NCBI RefSeq assembly: GCF_028389875.1
Contig: NC_084664.1
Location: forward strand, 37,768,323-37,832,322
Direction of reading: 5' to 3'
Source: Rhea pennata
Lineage: Eukaryota; Chordata; Aves; Rheiformes; Rheidae
Length of the DNA stretch: 64,000 nt
Positions 38,371-53,199 of this stretch are shown here, one piece after another (position 1 is the first letter of the stretch; every line of letters starts with the position of its first letter). The position numbers and the translations under genes were made by a program. The notes under the pieces were generated by a model, which saw only the letters and a list, made by a program, of their open reading frames with translations, was not told the DNA's origin and ran no database searches.

Positions 38371-40189
38371 GGGACTCGCGGGAGGGCCGCGAGGCGCGCG
38401 GAGCACGGTTGTTTCCCTGAGGGGCTGATGGAGCGGTTGTTACCATGAATCTGTTTGAACTACAAGCTGCCGCGAGCCTGTGCTGCTCGGCCACGGCGTA
38501 CTGAAGGCGGGGCTCAGAGACCGCGGCGGCAGCCCGGGCGGGGCGTCCAGCTGGGGCGCGGGGGAGCAGGCGGGACGCGGCCTCGGCGGAGGGAGGTTTC
38601 GATTCCAGCCCCCGCAACCGCTGCTTTTCTCTCTTGTGCAAAAGAGTATTCTCTCGGGAGCAGAAGTGTGTAGCGGGGCCAGTGCAAAGGAATGGTGGCT
38701 GCGCCCTGTATCATTAGCTTTCTCTTACGAGGTAAAAACTCCTCTCGCTGTTACGTAGTATTATTTACAAACTTCTTGGAAAATGCAGTCAGGAATAGAT
38801 CTCAGGCCCCACCGAGTCAGCTTCTATTTGCACACTCTTATGTGAACACAGAAAGAATACGCCCAATCTGCATGTTTGACTCTTCTATCCATACCATAAC
38901 ATACTTTCGTATATTCACCTCTGGGGCACAGCGGATGGCATACGGTTAAATTAACCAACCAAACAGCTCAACGGAAAGGAATTTGGTGGGCAGTGAACAA
39001 TGTTATATAACAGCTGTAATCTGGCATGTGTGAGTGCTACCACTCAACGGGCTGAACTCACATCCTCACTCTGTTGCTTCTTTCTCTCACTGCCCTTCAG
39101 CTGAGCATTGGGACAGTACCGCTTGAGGAGAAAATAAGATCTCTGCAGCCAAGGGAATGGGAAGAGACACACAAAAACAGACTGTTCAATTTGCTAGCAC
39201 ATTGCAAAACATTTGAAGCTGCAGAGACTCATATATGCTGGTATTTTCACAAGCTCACTTGTCACTTCCACAGTGCCAGTTGAAGATATTTAAGTGAATG
39301 AGGCTACTGAGCTATATTTACTTTTCTCCTCAGAGGTGACAAGGTTGACAACCATCTCAAGCACAGACTTTGCTGGGATGGGAAGAGGTGTGATTCCCAA
39401 TCAATGCAGCGAGGCTGACAGAAATCTGTAGTGAGCCAAATGAGGCCTTTGGAGGTAATTAAAACCTGAATTTTACACATAATCACATACATCTTTAACT
39501 CGGCTTGAAAGCATGATTTTTTTCTTCTCAGCCTGATTCTTCACTGCCTTGCATTTCTGTAGAGTCATTTACTCTTTTTCAACTGGCTGTACACTGTTAC
39601 TAAATCTCAGTTACGCCAGTGATTGATTTGTTATTAATTGTGCAAGAATAGATAGGTGGAACAAATGAGCAGAATCTAATGCAGTGTTGTTCAGATTTTT
39701 AACTCCTGTCAACAGATGCAGCTTTGCCCGTATAGCTGCATCCTTTTCTAGACCCATACCTGGTCTAAGAGCATTTACATAGGTATAAATAAAGTATTAT
39801 TTGTTTAAAACTTATCTGAGAATTCCACTTTATACCAGCATAATAGAAGTACACCACCATCACTTCCAAACAAAGCAAGAGAAACTGGCAAAAGGAGAAT
39901 CCTATCTAACAGAAATGATAAAGTATTGTAGACATAGCCTAAGAATACTTTGCCAGTACACCTGGCATAAATAAACTCTAATGTTTATTGTATGTGTATG
40001 TCCACTGTTACATGATTCTTTTTTATTACAGCTTTTGTACAGAGCGTGCTGACAGCACTGAACATTGATGCAAGTGATACTAGCAGCTTAGTACTTGTAA
40101 GGTAGGCAGTATGAGAAAGAAATAGTTGCAGGACTTCTATATTGCAGAACATTTGCTGGAGAAGAGAGAAAAGCAAATTAAAAGGTTGG

Positions 40190-40227
<38 letters not shown>
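40190..40227. repeat. Long poly-T tract
   Basis: About 38 consecutive T residues. The adjoining 'gccaaaatgccctctagcg' contains a weaker CTCF-like core when reversed (CTAGAGGGCA). Confidence 0.9.
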
Positions 40228-40229
<2 letters not shown>

Positions 40230-42954
40230 CAAAATGCCCTCTAGCGATATTTGAACTTTTAGCAGGCTTGTAGTAAAGTTAGCTCATTTTGTTAAAAATA
40301 ATTTTGCCTTTCCTAAAAGTTTATCTTACTATAAATTAAGCCTTCGTGGTTAATTTTATTTTGTATATGTTTCTCATTTCTTTGCCAACCTAATCACATT
40401 CTTTCCACACAAAATGAAGAAAAAAAAAACTTATTAGCTTCAAAATATTTTTGTTTTAAGTAAATAGCTATGAAAGCATTTACTTATATTAAACTACAGG
40501 ATTAAAATGTTCTGGTTTATTCAACAGAGTGGCAGTATCTCCTTACTCACACCTATTAAGATAGTGTTTCATAAAAATTTCCATGTGATGATTTCTGAAA
40601 TTATTAACTAGTTAAAATGCAAATATATAAATAAATCATTATTTGTATAGCTGGGTTCTACAAATTAAAAAATATTTTTCCCATGTGTTAAAAATACTTC
40701 ATTTGGGTGCATAAAACCTCAAATTTTAAGTAGAATGCTTTAAAGTCATGTGAGTAAAGTCTAAGACTATCTATAAAAATAAATTCATTAGATATTTCAA
40801 AATATCTTGAAGTGCCAAAAAAGCTTTCCAGAAATCAGTGATTACACTGCAAGCATGTCACAAAGGAGAACTGTTAACAAGTACGACTTTGCCAGTGAGT
40901 AGGAAGATTGCCAACATTTAATTGGCTTTAAAGTTTTGTTCTATCAATGGTGTATTGTATCTTAAAAGCAATAATACCAACCTTACAATTTAGGCATGAA
41001 ATGAGATCTCAAAATATCTCACCGATTGTGTCAGGAAGCAACTATTTTCTTCAGGAAGAGTTGCTAGCCTACTTACTGCTGTAGTTTAAGGAGCTGATTT
41101 TGTACAATACAGCAAAAAGAAAAGCAAAAATATTACATACGAGAATACGAAGTAGTAAGCATATAAGTGGTACGTATCTATTTTCATTAGTAGATCTTTC
41201 AGTGCTTTATTAAAAGAGAGTACAGATGTTGTCATAAGAAGTAATCTGCCTTCCGACACAACTTAGTCTTTTTGATCCCCAAACCTAGGCAGGTATATCC
41301 TTGAGGTTGCCCTCCCACCTCCTATCAGTTCAGTCAGTTGGATTGCTTTTTTACAGCTTTCTGTACTGGATCTACGAATTGAGTTGGATTAAAAAAAATC
41401 TCTGCTGCCTTTGCCCAGCTGCTCATCCCCATCTCTGCATTACAATTTACTGTCCTCGCAGGTATGCCAGTGTAGCTATTGTTAACTCATTCCTTTCAGT
41501 CATCCATTACACAATCTACCCCAACAAATTCTTGCACTGGTGCCTGGGCCTCAATAGGGACTGAGCAAGCCAGCCTGAAATGAATGAGTGGAACAGAAAG
41601 CTCTTAAATCAGTTCCTGAAACACTGGATAGTGGTAATGTAGAACCAAATTCTGAGTCATAGGAAGATTATGGGTCCCAGTGTCATACGTCAGTGACAGA
41701 AAAAAAAATGCAACAAAGCAGCTTTCTTGACTATCATTACCATGTAACTGTATCATACTACCATTATTATCATTGCTCATTAAGCCATATTGCCTTGCTA
41801 TCATTAATGAACGTATCATCTTGCTTTGTAGGTTGCTGCTGTCTGATTTCTGCAGGAACCTGAGAAATGTACAGAAGATACAGCACCTTTTTACAATATA
41901 GTACTGTATCCCCTGCTGTAATCTGTTTATTAGATCATCAGAAACTTTTTAGGTTATTATATGTATTACCTCATGAGTCTGTAGGGACTTTGTACATCAA
42001 GAACTTTGTCTTTAAGTGACTGGCATTTTTTTTTACACTGTAAGAAGTGTGTAGACCTTATGTGTGGTCTGTTAACACTTTTGACATTGTAACATGGATG
42101 CTAAGGCCTAAGAAATGTCAGAGCGCTCACAAAACGGAAAGCAGCTGCTACTGATGGAAATTACCTACCTGTTGGTACCTTATGCCTGCTAAATTCCAAG
42201 TCATGTAAAATTACATAAAATAAAGAAGGATGCTTTCTTTACTCTTGATGTTGAAAATATGGCCATCTAAGTCTGCTTTAAGAAGTAATATAAAAAGACA
42301 AAATATAAAGAATAAAAAATAAACACAGAACAGTTATATTGTTGTCAATTTTTATTTTCTTAGATTTAAGGATTTTTTTCTATAATAACCTTCAAAAGCA
42401 AAGGAAAGTGTATGGCAAATTATGTTAAGGGATTTTCAGAGCCTACCTCTGATTTAACTCTACTGATGTGGGATAATTACATTCGATCAGATTTTTAAGA
42501 GGTTTCCTTTGGGGCAGGTTTCCTTTTCAGGCCATTGAGTCTTGTAGTCTGGGATGACAAGTGCACTGTTCTCACTGAATTTAGAGCTACAGGGATACAA
42601 CACCTGTAAAAGAGGACCCTGATTGCAGAGTGATATTTAAATTCAGCATTAACAGTACTTGGTTTAGCCAAAAAAAATTATAGGTGATACAACAGCATGT
42701 TTGAATTTGTAATCAAAATGAACTGGCAGTCAAAACTACAGTGTTTTATTCCTCATTCTAACCTTCTGTCTTGCATTTGTTGTGTTTACTTCTTTACTTT
42801 GAAGAGCTTTTGGAATGTTTAAAAAATGCAGTAAAAATGCAGTAAAACTTCTCAGGAATTCCTGAGCTGCAAATAGCTGGAGTTGGGAGAGCATTCCAGA
42901 GGAAAATCTCTGCGTACTTCCTCTCTGATTATCCACTTCGGTCATTGTTGGAGA

Positions 42955-43015
42955 CAGATTACTAGGCTAGAGGGACCTTGAGTCCACCATAGAATGACAT
43001 TCTTGTTATTTCTAG
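42955..43015 (+). mobile_element. Possible old CR1/amniote repeat scrap
   Basis: 'taggctagagggaccttgag' and 'atgacattcttgttatttct' loosely follow the 3' end of old amniote CR1-like repeats. Low confidence, no flanking body. Confidence 0.3.
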
Positions 43016-46000
43016 ATGTTAAGAATTAGGACTCTCAGGGCAGCATTCATTTCCTACTTATGTGCTTATTTCCTGCTTATTTCCTACTTATTAGGTAACT
43101 AACCAGAACGTATGAGTAGGAATGCAAGTGGTTATTTTTGCTGCCAGTATTACATTAAAAAAGTGTGTATTTTAAACTGATTTAATTCTTGCTGAGTTGT
43201 GTGATGCATTCTGCAGTGATGTATTATCAAATAATCAATCACAGATTGAATATGTGCAGTATTCTAAATATTGCACATACATATGGGGAAGCAAATTCTA
43301 AGCTGCAAGAATGCAGTGCCCTGGGGGAACACTGAAATTTTTTTTAGTATGAAGACTTACTGTCTGTTTTGTCACAGGAATTTGTATTTTAATTTGGAGT
43401 ACAGTTGCATCCTACTCAGACATCAGATGAATGTTGGAATGTGTGTTACAGAAGGGTATCAGTGCATACATATTTGTATTAATTTATATTAAATTCAGTT
43501 AATTCAGTTGCCCTCTTTTTTAGCTCTGATAAATCCCACTAGATGTTTAGGCTAGACTGGGCTGAGTTTTTCAAAACAGCTGAAAAGAGTCAAATATTTA
43601 TTTCCCATGAGAATTAAAGTAACTCTTTCAAGTTCCATTCAAAATTCCACCCAAGTAAAATGTAACAGAGATACTTAATCTGGTTGAATTTCATTGGACA
43701 ATGCACTGGAGAACAAATCCCTTCAAACATTTGGTAAATGGAATGTGTTGAAGTACTGGTTATGAGCAACTTCAGTTGCTCTTATTGAGGCTCTTTTACA
43801 AATAATTACAGGTAGGAATTTGCACGTAAGTGACTGCATTTATATCATGAACAACACAGAGCTGCTCCAGTTGGAGAATTTGTGCGAAAAATTCAAAGTG
43901 TAAGGAAAGTTACCTGTATAGCATCCCATAGCAATTTGGGGTTGGTTTCATTTTTGCGTTTTAACTGCAAAATATGTTTTAGCTGATTTTAATGGATGTA
44001 GAATCTGTTAATGTTTGTGTACTGTGGCTTACTCTGACATGCTTATTTCACATGACCTAGAAATGGAAACAGGAGGATGATTTTGGTTTCAATTTGGATA
44101 AAAGTCTTGCAAAAGCAGGTGAGGAAGGAGAAAATTCCAGAAGAAACGTTGCTACATATGTTCAATGTTTAACATCAGGCATGGCCATTTTATTTCAACT
44201 TCTACCTAGAGTTTACTACATACAGAACATAACGATGGTGGGGGAATTGCAGAAAACAGTCACTCTGTGCTCTTCTGTTAGTTATAAGATTCTGAGATAG
44301 GAGAAGAAAATGAACACAGCAAAAGCCACACAGAAAATCAACATGGTAAGTTGATTTCAAACGTAAGGGGCCCAAGGAAGGGTGAGATAATTATTGCCCG
44401 GGAAAAGATGCATATAAAACACATAAAAAAATAGTTCAATTTTTTCCAACCAACATAAATCACTCCAAAAGTATGAACTTTACATTACTGTGATAAAATC
44501 CCAAACTAGCCTCAGTATGATATAAAAAAAGGAATGCTGGCAATAACTCAGTCCTTGGGTTCTCCTACAAAAAAGTATAAAGCACACTGCTTCAGAAACA
44601 TTTTCTTTGTGTAGCATGCTCCTGAGCAAAATCTTGGATTTGCCAAAATGGGAGGTGATGTTGCTTGTACTGACATCCTTGGGAATTTGTCCCTGATTTC
44701 AGTGGGAGCGACATAAGGCCCCTGGAGGAATAGGCCATATTGGGGAAAATTGTTCATTGCAGGCTTGCTAGAAGAGTTAGTATTGGGGAACATAACCTAC
44801 TGCTGCTCAAGAGAACTATCTCTTGAGTTAATTAACTTTTGAAACAGAGACACTGTTATTTAAGCAATATAATTCAACACAGAAGAACCATCTTTAGGAA
44901 GTTATTTTCTATTCTTGGATGCACAATTTACACAAACTTTTATACTTTTTATGAGTGCAATTAATAATTTAATTCCTTTGGAATTTTAGCTATACAGAGG
45001 ATAAATGTACTTCATGCGCAGAAGGACAGAGAGTAACACTTTACAAGGAGCAAATATTAAATAAGATCTATTTCATATTCTCATTTAAATATCACAGTGT
45101 ATAAATCAATGTAGGTCAACACACCTCCTCTATTCAACATGAAGACAACACTATCGGGGTTATTATGATGCTATGTTGTCTATATTGTCTGAACTGTATT
45201 GTCCATTGAAATATTTTGAATTGAACTTGTAATAAAAGTTTTATACTGTATACCTGCATTAGGCAATTAGTTACAGAACACTTACTTGGAAAAAAAACTC
45301 CATTCTGCCCTACCGCAAATGTAAGATGAATACATCTTATTTAAGATTTCTAAATACAAAGTGCACATTTAGTTTCAGTATAGTGCTATAATTTCATTAC
45401 GTAGCACGCATACCTATGAAAGAGCTTGTTTCTTACTATTTTTGTGTTTTATCTGTGTTAAATGTTAATGAATTTCCCTACTGCAGACTGTTCTTTTAAG
45501 TTACTTCTGAGTAACAGCACTTAAAAAAAGTAATAGTCGCTTGCAGTGAAAAAGTGCAGGAGAAACTTTTAGATAATAACCCTTTTTAGAAGGAACATGC
45601 TGCTTGTTCACAACAAGGGATGCGTGCTTCATCTGTACAATCTGTGATACCAATTCCAGTAGAGCAGAATCATTAGGACATTGGTTACCAAAACAATAGC
45701 ATCATTTCCTAAATATCAGCATTATAGTGTCAGTTTTCTACAAAAAAAGTAATAATTTGCTTTCCTAAAATAAATTAAAAAATGTAAAGATTTGGTTAAT
45801 ATATGATTTCCTGCAGTTAAAGGTTTCAAAATTTTTGTTGCCTGAACTGTGGGATAACATAAGAACATACATTACACAAAGATATGTTGATTACACTGGA
45901 ACCAACTAAGAAGTACATTTAAGAGTCTTACCCTCACACAAAATAGTAAAATAAATTTTGGGTACAATATTGTTCTAGTAAGACTACTGCTAATAATTAG

Positions 46001-49000
46001 TTCCACTAATTGAAATAAAATGACTTTACTGTGGAGTCCTTGAATATAATTAAATATAATTGAAATGCAAATCTAGTCTGTTGTGCCTGTCTTTTGATAT
46101 TTGACTAATTCTAAAGAAAAGATACACAAGAAAAAAACATCATGACAAGTTTCCAAAATCCAGAGTTGTTGATTTAAGGAAACTAAAATTTTCTGAGTCA
46201 GTCTGACTTCCTCATTAGTATTGATTCTGTAAAACTGATGTAGTATGCATACTTATATAGAGAAACTGAAGCTTTCATTTATAAATAAGATGGAATAAAA
46301 ATATTTTCCATGACTTGTTTGTCTGAAAGAAAAGTACTTTCCAAATGGTTTGTTTTTTTCTCCAGAAACACATCATCTTCAGTGAACATGAAATCAAACT
46401 TTGGTTTGTTACGATTAAAAATGAACATAAATGTATCATTATCACTGGAGTAATATAATCCTATTATCATTTTACTAGATAAGTGGTGACAATGTTGTGT
46501 TTGTAATAGCCTCTAGAGATATAATAAATCTAGCCAGGGAATGTTAGCCTGGTCCAAGACAGATTAAATGTGGAGAACTGGAATATAGTTCCCAGTAAAC
46601 AAACACTTTGAGGTCAGGAGGTCATACTTGCTCAGCTGTTCTTCATAAGCCCTCTTGGAAATAACTTTCATACCATCACTGAGTATATTTTGTGCTACCT
46701 AGTAATACCAAAGGCCAAGTACAGCGGTGATATAAGTGATTTCTAAGTTCAATATTAGGTGTAAAGTGATCAAAAAACAATACGCAAATGGCAAAGTAAG
46801 ATGATGCTCAACATTTGATGAGTGTAATTAATAAGAATTTGATCTTTCCTGCGGAAAAAGATTCATCCCACTTGAAAATTGGTGCAAATTCCCATTGACA
46901 AATAAGCTGAATTTGGCACTGGTGATACTGTGAATAATACAGCATAAACTAAAAGCTAACTATATTTGAATTCAAAAGAGGGCAAGGAAGAACATACAGC
47001 CAATGAACTCTCCCTTGGCAGTTGACTAATTGCAGGAGAATGGGGACTGCAAGTCAACAAAGGTCTGGGAAGGAGAACTACATGATGAATTGGCTTTTGG
47101 CATTTCTTCTAACACGGAAAAAATGCCTGGATTCTGGGAATGCTAAAATAAGTACATATGTGTGCTGCTTATTATGGGTAAAGTTTTCAAAAACTCTTCT
47201 GTTATCTTAAGATTAACTTGCTGTCTTTCAAAAAGACTCAGACACCTATTTTGCTCTATTTTAAGGAAATGGTGCACTACTCATGGGTATATTCTGAGAA
47301 TATTAGTAACAGATACTATCGACAAGCTCAGTCAGGTCTTAGTGGTAGATTTTAGCAAGCAGTTTTATAAAGCCTTAAAAAGTCCCCTTTAGTATAAACA
47401 TGATATATAAAAAATATGCAGACATATAGGCTAAATGCTGCCCACATGACGTATCTCAGTAAGGATAACTGAAATGCACATTGTGAAAGTAGATTCTAAC
47501 CATGGTGTTTGTATACAAAACAGTATTATAGGTCCAAAAATCCTTTGCCATGTAGTGAACTATAGCCATATGTCATGGCTGTGACATTATCGTATTTTTT
47601 AAAGACTAAGGTTTGTTACGTGCATTAGTAATGTAAATTGTATTTTGATTGAATGAATCTAGTTCCAAAACACAACATTAAAACAAGCAGACTTTGGACA
47701 AAACTGCTAACTTTACTACCTTATAATGTGAAGTATTTACTAGGAAGAAGGAGGGTCATTTGCTAAATCTGTTTCTTCTTGTGGAAAGGTATAGAAATGT
47801 AAGCACTATAGTATTCTGCTTTTTTATAGTCAATTGCTATTGATAGCAAGAACTATGCTTAACATTGCAAAACAGGCTTCACTATGATTCCATATTCATC
47901 TGTTCGTAATTTTGCAAGTGATCTACTAAGATACCATATGGTATTAATCTAGATTCAGTGAGGAGGGGATTGGAAAATTTAAGAAACGCAAGGAAATTTA
48001 TTTGTAAAATAAGAAATGGTATGAACGTTTCCAAAAAAATTATAGGAGTGCATAGAATTTAGTCTGCATTTCTAGGCGAACTTCTGCTAATCCAATAAAA
48101 TCAGGACAGCATTGCTTTCTCTATGTAGATTTGCACAACAGATCCAGCATATACTCTGTACAATGTTAATAGTAATACTCAATAGAGTAACAAGTAATCA
48201 GTGGGATTAACTAAATTTAGATTTTAATTTTAGCACTGCATTTGCTAGCTTCCTAGTAATTGATTTGCACATAATATATGTAACAATATTATTATTATTC
48301 TTGCATAGAATTTAAGAACTCATCATGTAGGAATTTAAGAATTCAAACAGTAGGAGAATGTATGACTCAAGATCCATTGACTGAGAAGTTTTCCTTACAG
48401 AAAGAAATACAACAGTTCGGACCATCTCCAAGTAGAATGTGAAGCTACAGAATAAAGCAGGTTTGGTCACTGTCAGTGTCAAGTCCCAGGCTGGGGACAA
48501 CCCCTCAAGTGTGCTGGGTTTACCTGACTGTATCTCCTTTCTCTTTGAAGCTGAGTCAAGCATGAGGACACAGTCCTGCATCAGTCAGCGGTACTGGTCC
48601 TGGCGCAGAACGGTGGAGCAGCACCAGGTTCCTGGTACTGCACTGTCCTATGGCCTCACCAGTTTGAGCACACAATGCAGCTGAAGCAGCAGGTCAAGGA
48701 GACAAGGAACGAGAAAAACTGCGTTAAAGCGGTAGAGACACAAGAGCTGCTAGAGTCAAGACTGTGGAGCAGGTGACAGCATTAGGATGAGGGCTCACAT
48801 CTTTAGACCCTACAAGAAAAACACATGCTTTCATGAGAAAATAGGAAAGCTGCCAACCTTCATACAGATACCTCTGTATTCTGTTGGTGATAGCAGACAG
48901 TGCTAGGGGGACCCCGGAGGGGAGACATGCAGCATGCTGTATGTAGTCATGGAAAACATCTTCCTACTTTCCATCTGCAAAGGTTAAGTCCTTGGCCCTG

Positions 49001-51184
49001 AAGTATGAGAACACTGAAATCTCTTTGCCTGTTTGTTTCCTGCCACATGCAGCTCTCCTGCCTCTGAAAACAAAATGTTGGTCATTTGAGAACTTCCTAT
49101 TACTTTCAGATAGCAAAGATAAAAGGCTAGGAGAAATAGTAAATCTACCAAAGCATACAAAACAAAGGTACTTACCTATCTTTTATCTGTTAAAATTTAA
49201 ATGACACCTACTCAGTGGTTATTCACATGCAGTTCTGTATATGCCAGTAAGAAGTATGCTACAAGGAAAAAAAAAACAACTGGCAAATATCATAAACAAG
49301 AAATGAAACACTCTCCCAGACCTGGGTCTCCAATGCACATATATTAATTATACACCAGAGAATAAAGCCTCAGTATGTGCAAGCATTTAATTCATTATTT
49401 GCATTTATTAAAAACATTCCTTTTCACTTTAACAATACAGTAACCTAACAGTGAAATAACAGCAATTCAAATGTAGTCATTTACATGCGGTTTCTTACGC
49501 CCATTGTACAGTGCAATGTTGCCAAGTCTCACACCTTAGGAGTAAGCCCTTGCTCTCTCCTCTCTATGTCACATATATGCATGCACACACATACAAAATT
49601 TACATGTCTGCTCTCACCTATACTCTTTTGGGAAAAGCCACAAATTTCATCAATCTCACTCATGCAGATTTAAAAATCCTGGCAGCTTTTGAATAGCTTT
49701 TCTTCATCAGTTGCAATTAAGTGTTGGAAAAGAAATCCAAAACATACAGAGAGAGACTTTCTCCTTAATAAGAAATCTTACCAATAGCATGTGATTTCTA
49801 ATATGTTCCAAAGGTTTGCCACTCCATCTTTCTGAAAGGCAAAGTCTATATGCGTTGTGATTAGATTTCCTTAAATGCTGAGCAATTCAGGGTTGTCAGC
49901 CATAATATAAAACATGATTTATAACTATTTAACTGCTTCAAAATTATAGTTAATAGTTTTCTGTGATGTGATCTTAAAGAAGTTGATTAAGTGTGCTTTA
50001 CAACGTGACCAGAAAGAACTTCCGATTAGTGACATTGATACATGTATTTTACATCTCACATAGCCTATAGTTTTAAAAGTTGGGAGTGTTGAAATAGGAG
50101 TCAAACCAAAACAAAATCAAATCACTAAAACCCGAGCATTTCTATACCACACTTCATCAATATCATCATGTCATGCCAGTACACTAAATAGCCACAACAT
50201 GAAGTACCTTTCTCAGGTACTAAAAGTTATAAATATGTAATTTGTCTGTCACTCATACAAAGCAGAGGGGGGGCCTCAAAGGAAGAACTGAGGTCTAGAT
50301 TCAAAATTCCTTGTGGTTTTGGTTCAGGTCATAATATAGTTAGTAAACAGAAATAATATTAGGATCTGAATCTAAGTACCTGTTCAAATATACCCAAGGT
50401 TAAAGAGATGTGATAGGGACCCATTTCTAATTTAAAGGCTACAAATCACTTAAGGAGCATGTAATTTTAGAAAGATTTAGAAAGATTAAGCAAAAAGTAA
50501 ATGATTTCCAAATATTCAAAAAAGTCCATTCCCAAGGAGACTGTAGCATGCCCCATGCTTCTTTTGGTAATCCTGTTTAGTTTAGTTTAGTTTTTATTCC
50601 TCACTTATCTCATGCCTGAGAAGGGACTTGTGCAGATTTCATCCTGACAAAGGAAGCCTCAGTCTAATCACAAAGCAGAAGGATTTTTGAGCTCTGTAAG
50701 TCCCAATCTGAATTCCAAACCTCTTCAGAATCTAGTGATGTTCAGATCCAATAACTGGATTCACATATGTTTTTACCTTAATAATATTTCTATCTAATAT
50801 ATCTATTAATATTTCTATCAAAACCACAATTATCAACTTACCATTGTTTTTCTATCCTCATATTTACAAGCTTAAGAAATTTAGACAGTTAAGGATTTTA
50901 CAAGCTTTGTATTTCCAAATAAATACCCTGGTGAAACATTTTTCACTAGCAAAATGAGACATATATTCTTTAGGAATTGTATATATATGTACATAAAAAG
51001 AGACAAAACTTTTTTTCAGCCTTAAGAAGGAAAGGCTATAGGGAGATCTGTTGCTATCTATAGCTAAGTGAAGGAGCTAAAAATGGAGCCAGTCTTTTCA
51101 GAGGTGCACAGTGCAAGAACAAAAGGCAACAAAATTTGAATGCACAAAAATCCGACTTTTTTTTTCATTTTCCTTTTTTTTTTC

Positions 51185-51352
51185 TTTTTACAATGAGAAT
51201 TGTCAAACACTGGAACAGGTCCTCCAAGTACTTGTCAAATCTCCACCCTTGGAGATACTCAAAACTTGACCAATCAAGGCCCTGAGCAACCAGCTCTAAT
51301 TAGTTCTGCTTTGGAAATCTCTTCCAACCTTCATGGTTCTGATTCTATGACA
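51185..51352 (+). mobile_element. CR1 LINE 3' end
   Basis: Forward CR1 terminus with 'caaatctccacccttggag', 'actcaaaacttgaccaatca', 'ggccctgagcaaccagctct', 'ctcttccaaccttcatggtt' and the terminal 'ctgattctatgac' octamer-type end. It is 5' truncated and moderately diverged. Confidence 0.85.
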
Positions 51353-52848
51353 TAAATGGGGCAAACTGCATCAGAAGATACTTGACATTCACTGATTTTT
51401 CCTTTTAAAAAATCCAAATATTGGCCAAACACTGATTCTACATGCTTAGAGTACAATTCTGATATACATGCCAAACAGGATTTGCTGTAAAGTACTGGCT
51501 TGATTGACAACCCCCTCCTCCTGTGTTCTCATTCAAATCAGTGGGGCTGAAAACATGAAAACATCTCAGATAACATTATTGTCATCATATGTATTACAAG
51601 CTTTTCTAACTGAATTAGTATTACTATTAGTCTCTCATATGACTCACCAGAAATTTTGACATCAGACTTACAATAGTAAGTATTTTGCTGCAGAAATAAC
51701 ACTGCTGCAAGAATAACAATGTTTTGCTATTCAAGAACAAGTTTTCCAAAATATTTGCCACATGGATGAATTTCAGGATTTAGTATCTAATGTTCCCTGC
51801 CTAGTATATTCAGACTATGTCATTTAACCATTAATTCTAAGACCAAGTACAAGTTTCACCAGCGACAATCACAATTTTGTCAATCCAAACCTTTGTTCGA
51901 ACCAGTACAGGCATATTAATTGTTGATCTTGGAGTTACAGTGCACAACTTGTCAGCGGTGGAGTCCTTCGTATCTCAAAGCAAGCGCAACAGAGTGAGAA
52001 GAGGCTCTGTATGCAGTCTCTATGTAGGTTATTTATGAATTCTAGAGGGTGAGGTTGATATCCAAACTTAGGCTACAACTATGTAAGGAAGAATGCTCAT
52101 TAACCCATTCAATTATTTCAGTTAAAAATCTTCTTAATTTGAATATCAGAAGGACCAGTTTTGGACTTACATAGTTACAATAGTTAAAAAATTACGTATT
52201 TTTCTGAAAACTGTGGCTGTAACCACAAAAAAGCCATTATCAGTCTTGATTTTTCTTAATTAGTTTACACCGTGCATGTGACAATTGGCATATATAGTTT
52301 CTTTTGTCCCCTTAGGCATGCATTTAGGAATAGAAATAATAACTTAATACTGAATTACTACTAAGCAATAACTCTTTTGTATGAATGAACATTTGTGAAC
52401 TGACCACAGAAATACATCAAGATTCCTTAAAAACTGAGAACTGAGTATAATTTTTTTTTTATTAGGAAATGAAGTTTTTTTCCAAGCATTCACTGTAGAA
52501 AATAGGCTGGCTGCCAAAGAACATCTTTATTTCGAACTACCTATTATATTCCCATAAACTAGCATTATAATGATGTTAAGTGAAAGCAAAACTGTTTGTT
52601 AGTCTCATCAACATTCATACTTCCCAGTGAGTGATTGTAAAACCTCATTTCTTTTCGTGTTCCAGACCACAGGAGAACTGTGCCTCGAGACTCTTAAACC
52701 GCCCTGTATCACGTCATACAGTGCAAAAACCAATGAAGAGAACAAATGAAGGAAAGAGATAAGAAAATATTCCCCGCCTATTTATTGCTTTTCTGATTAC
52801 CCTATCAGTTTCATTTTCCATTACACAAATTCACCTGGTTTGTAGAAG

Positions 52849-52930
52849 AATCAATGTATTTATTGATTCTGAAGCAGAATCAAGTAGAATTGATTCTGAA
52901 GTAGAATGAAGTAGAATCAGTGTATTTATT
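52849..52930 (+). repeat. Local short duplication
   Basis: The phrase 'atcaatgtatttatt' recurs as 'atcagtgtatttatt', with 'gattctgaag(c/t)agaat' also duplicated between them. This looks like a small tandem duplication with one or two substitutions. Confidence 0.6.
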
Positions 52931-53199
52931 AAGGAATGTACTTCAATGAAGACGTGTCAGTTTACACAAGCAGAACTGTACATACAGTAAGCATTTAGTA
53001 TCACTTACCTCACTTCTTGGTTGGTTTGGGAAGACCTGCAAAAGCTACAAGGTTAACAGTACTGACTTATGAGCTGCAAGTATATGTGTTTTGGATGGAG
53101 AAGGAGACAAATTAGGGCATGTGAGTATTACAAAAGCAGTGGTGTAAGAACTAGTATGAAGGCAGAAACCTTTTGTGCGTGGCAGGTGCATTTTATGGA

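Larger units (their letters stand above)
37640..38620. promoter_or_regulatory. HIBADH: CpG-island promoter of HIBADH
   Basis: A sharp switch from A+T-rich DNA to very G+C- and CpG-rich DNA covers HIBADH exon 1 and upstream sequence. Two CCAAT boxes on the plus strand (38172-38176 and 38202-38206) lie 110-145 bp upstream of the HIBADH start codon and are good NF-Y candidates. No TATA box was seen, in keeping with a housekeeping promoter. Long reading frames here come from GC bias and are not genes. I found no divergent partner gene immediately on the plus-strand side. Confidence 0.85.

Noticed and set aside
37751-38641. Long frame (296 codons) on the minus strand and others across the HIBADH CpG island
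   Set aside because: Arginine-, alanine- and proline-rich frames arise from GC-rich DNA lacking stops. The real coding part is only 37982-38063 with a clear donor.
48430-48960. G+C-richer block with 80-codon frames
   Set aside because: No gene or repeat family could be recognised, so it is left as an unidentified intergenic block.
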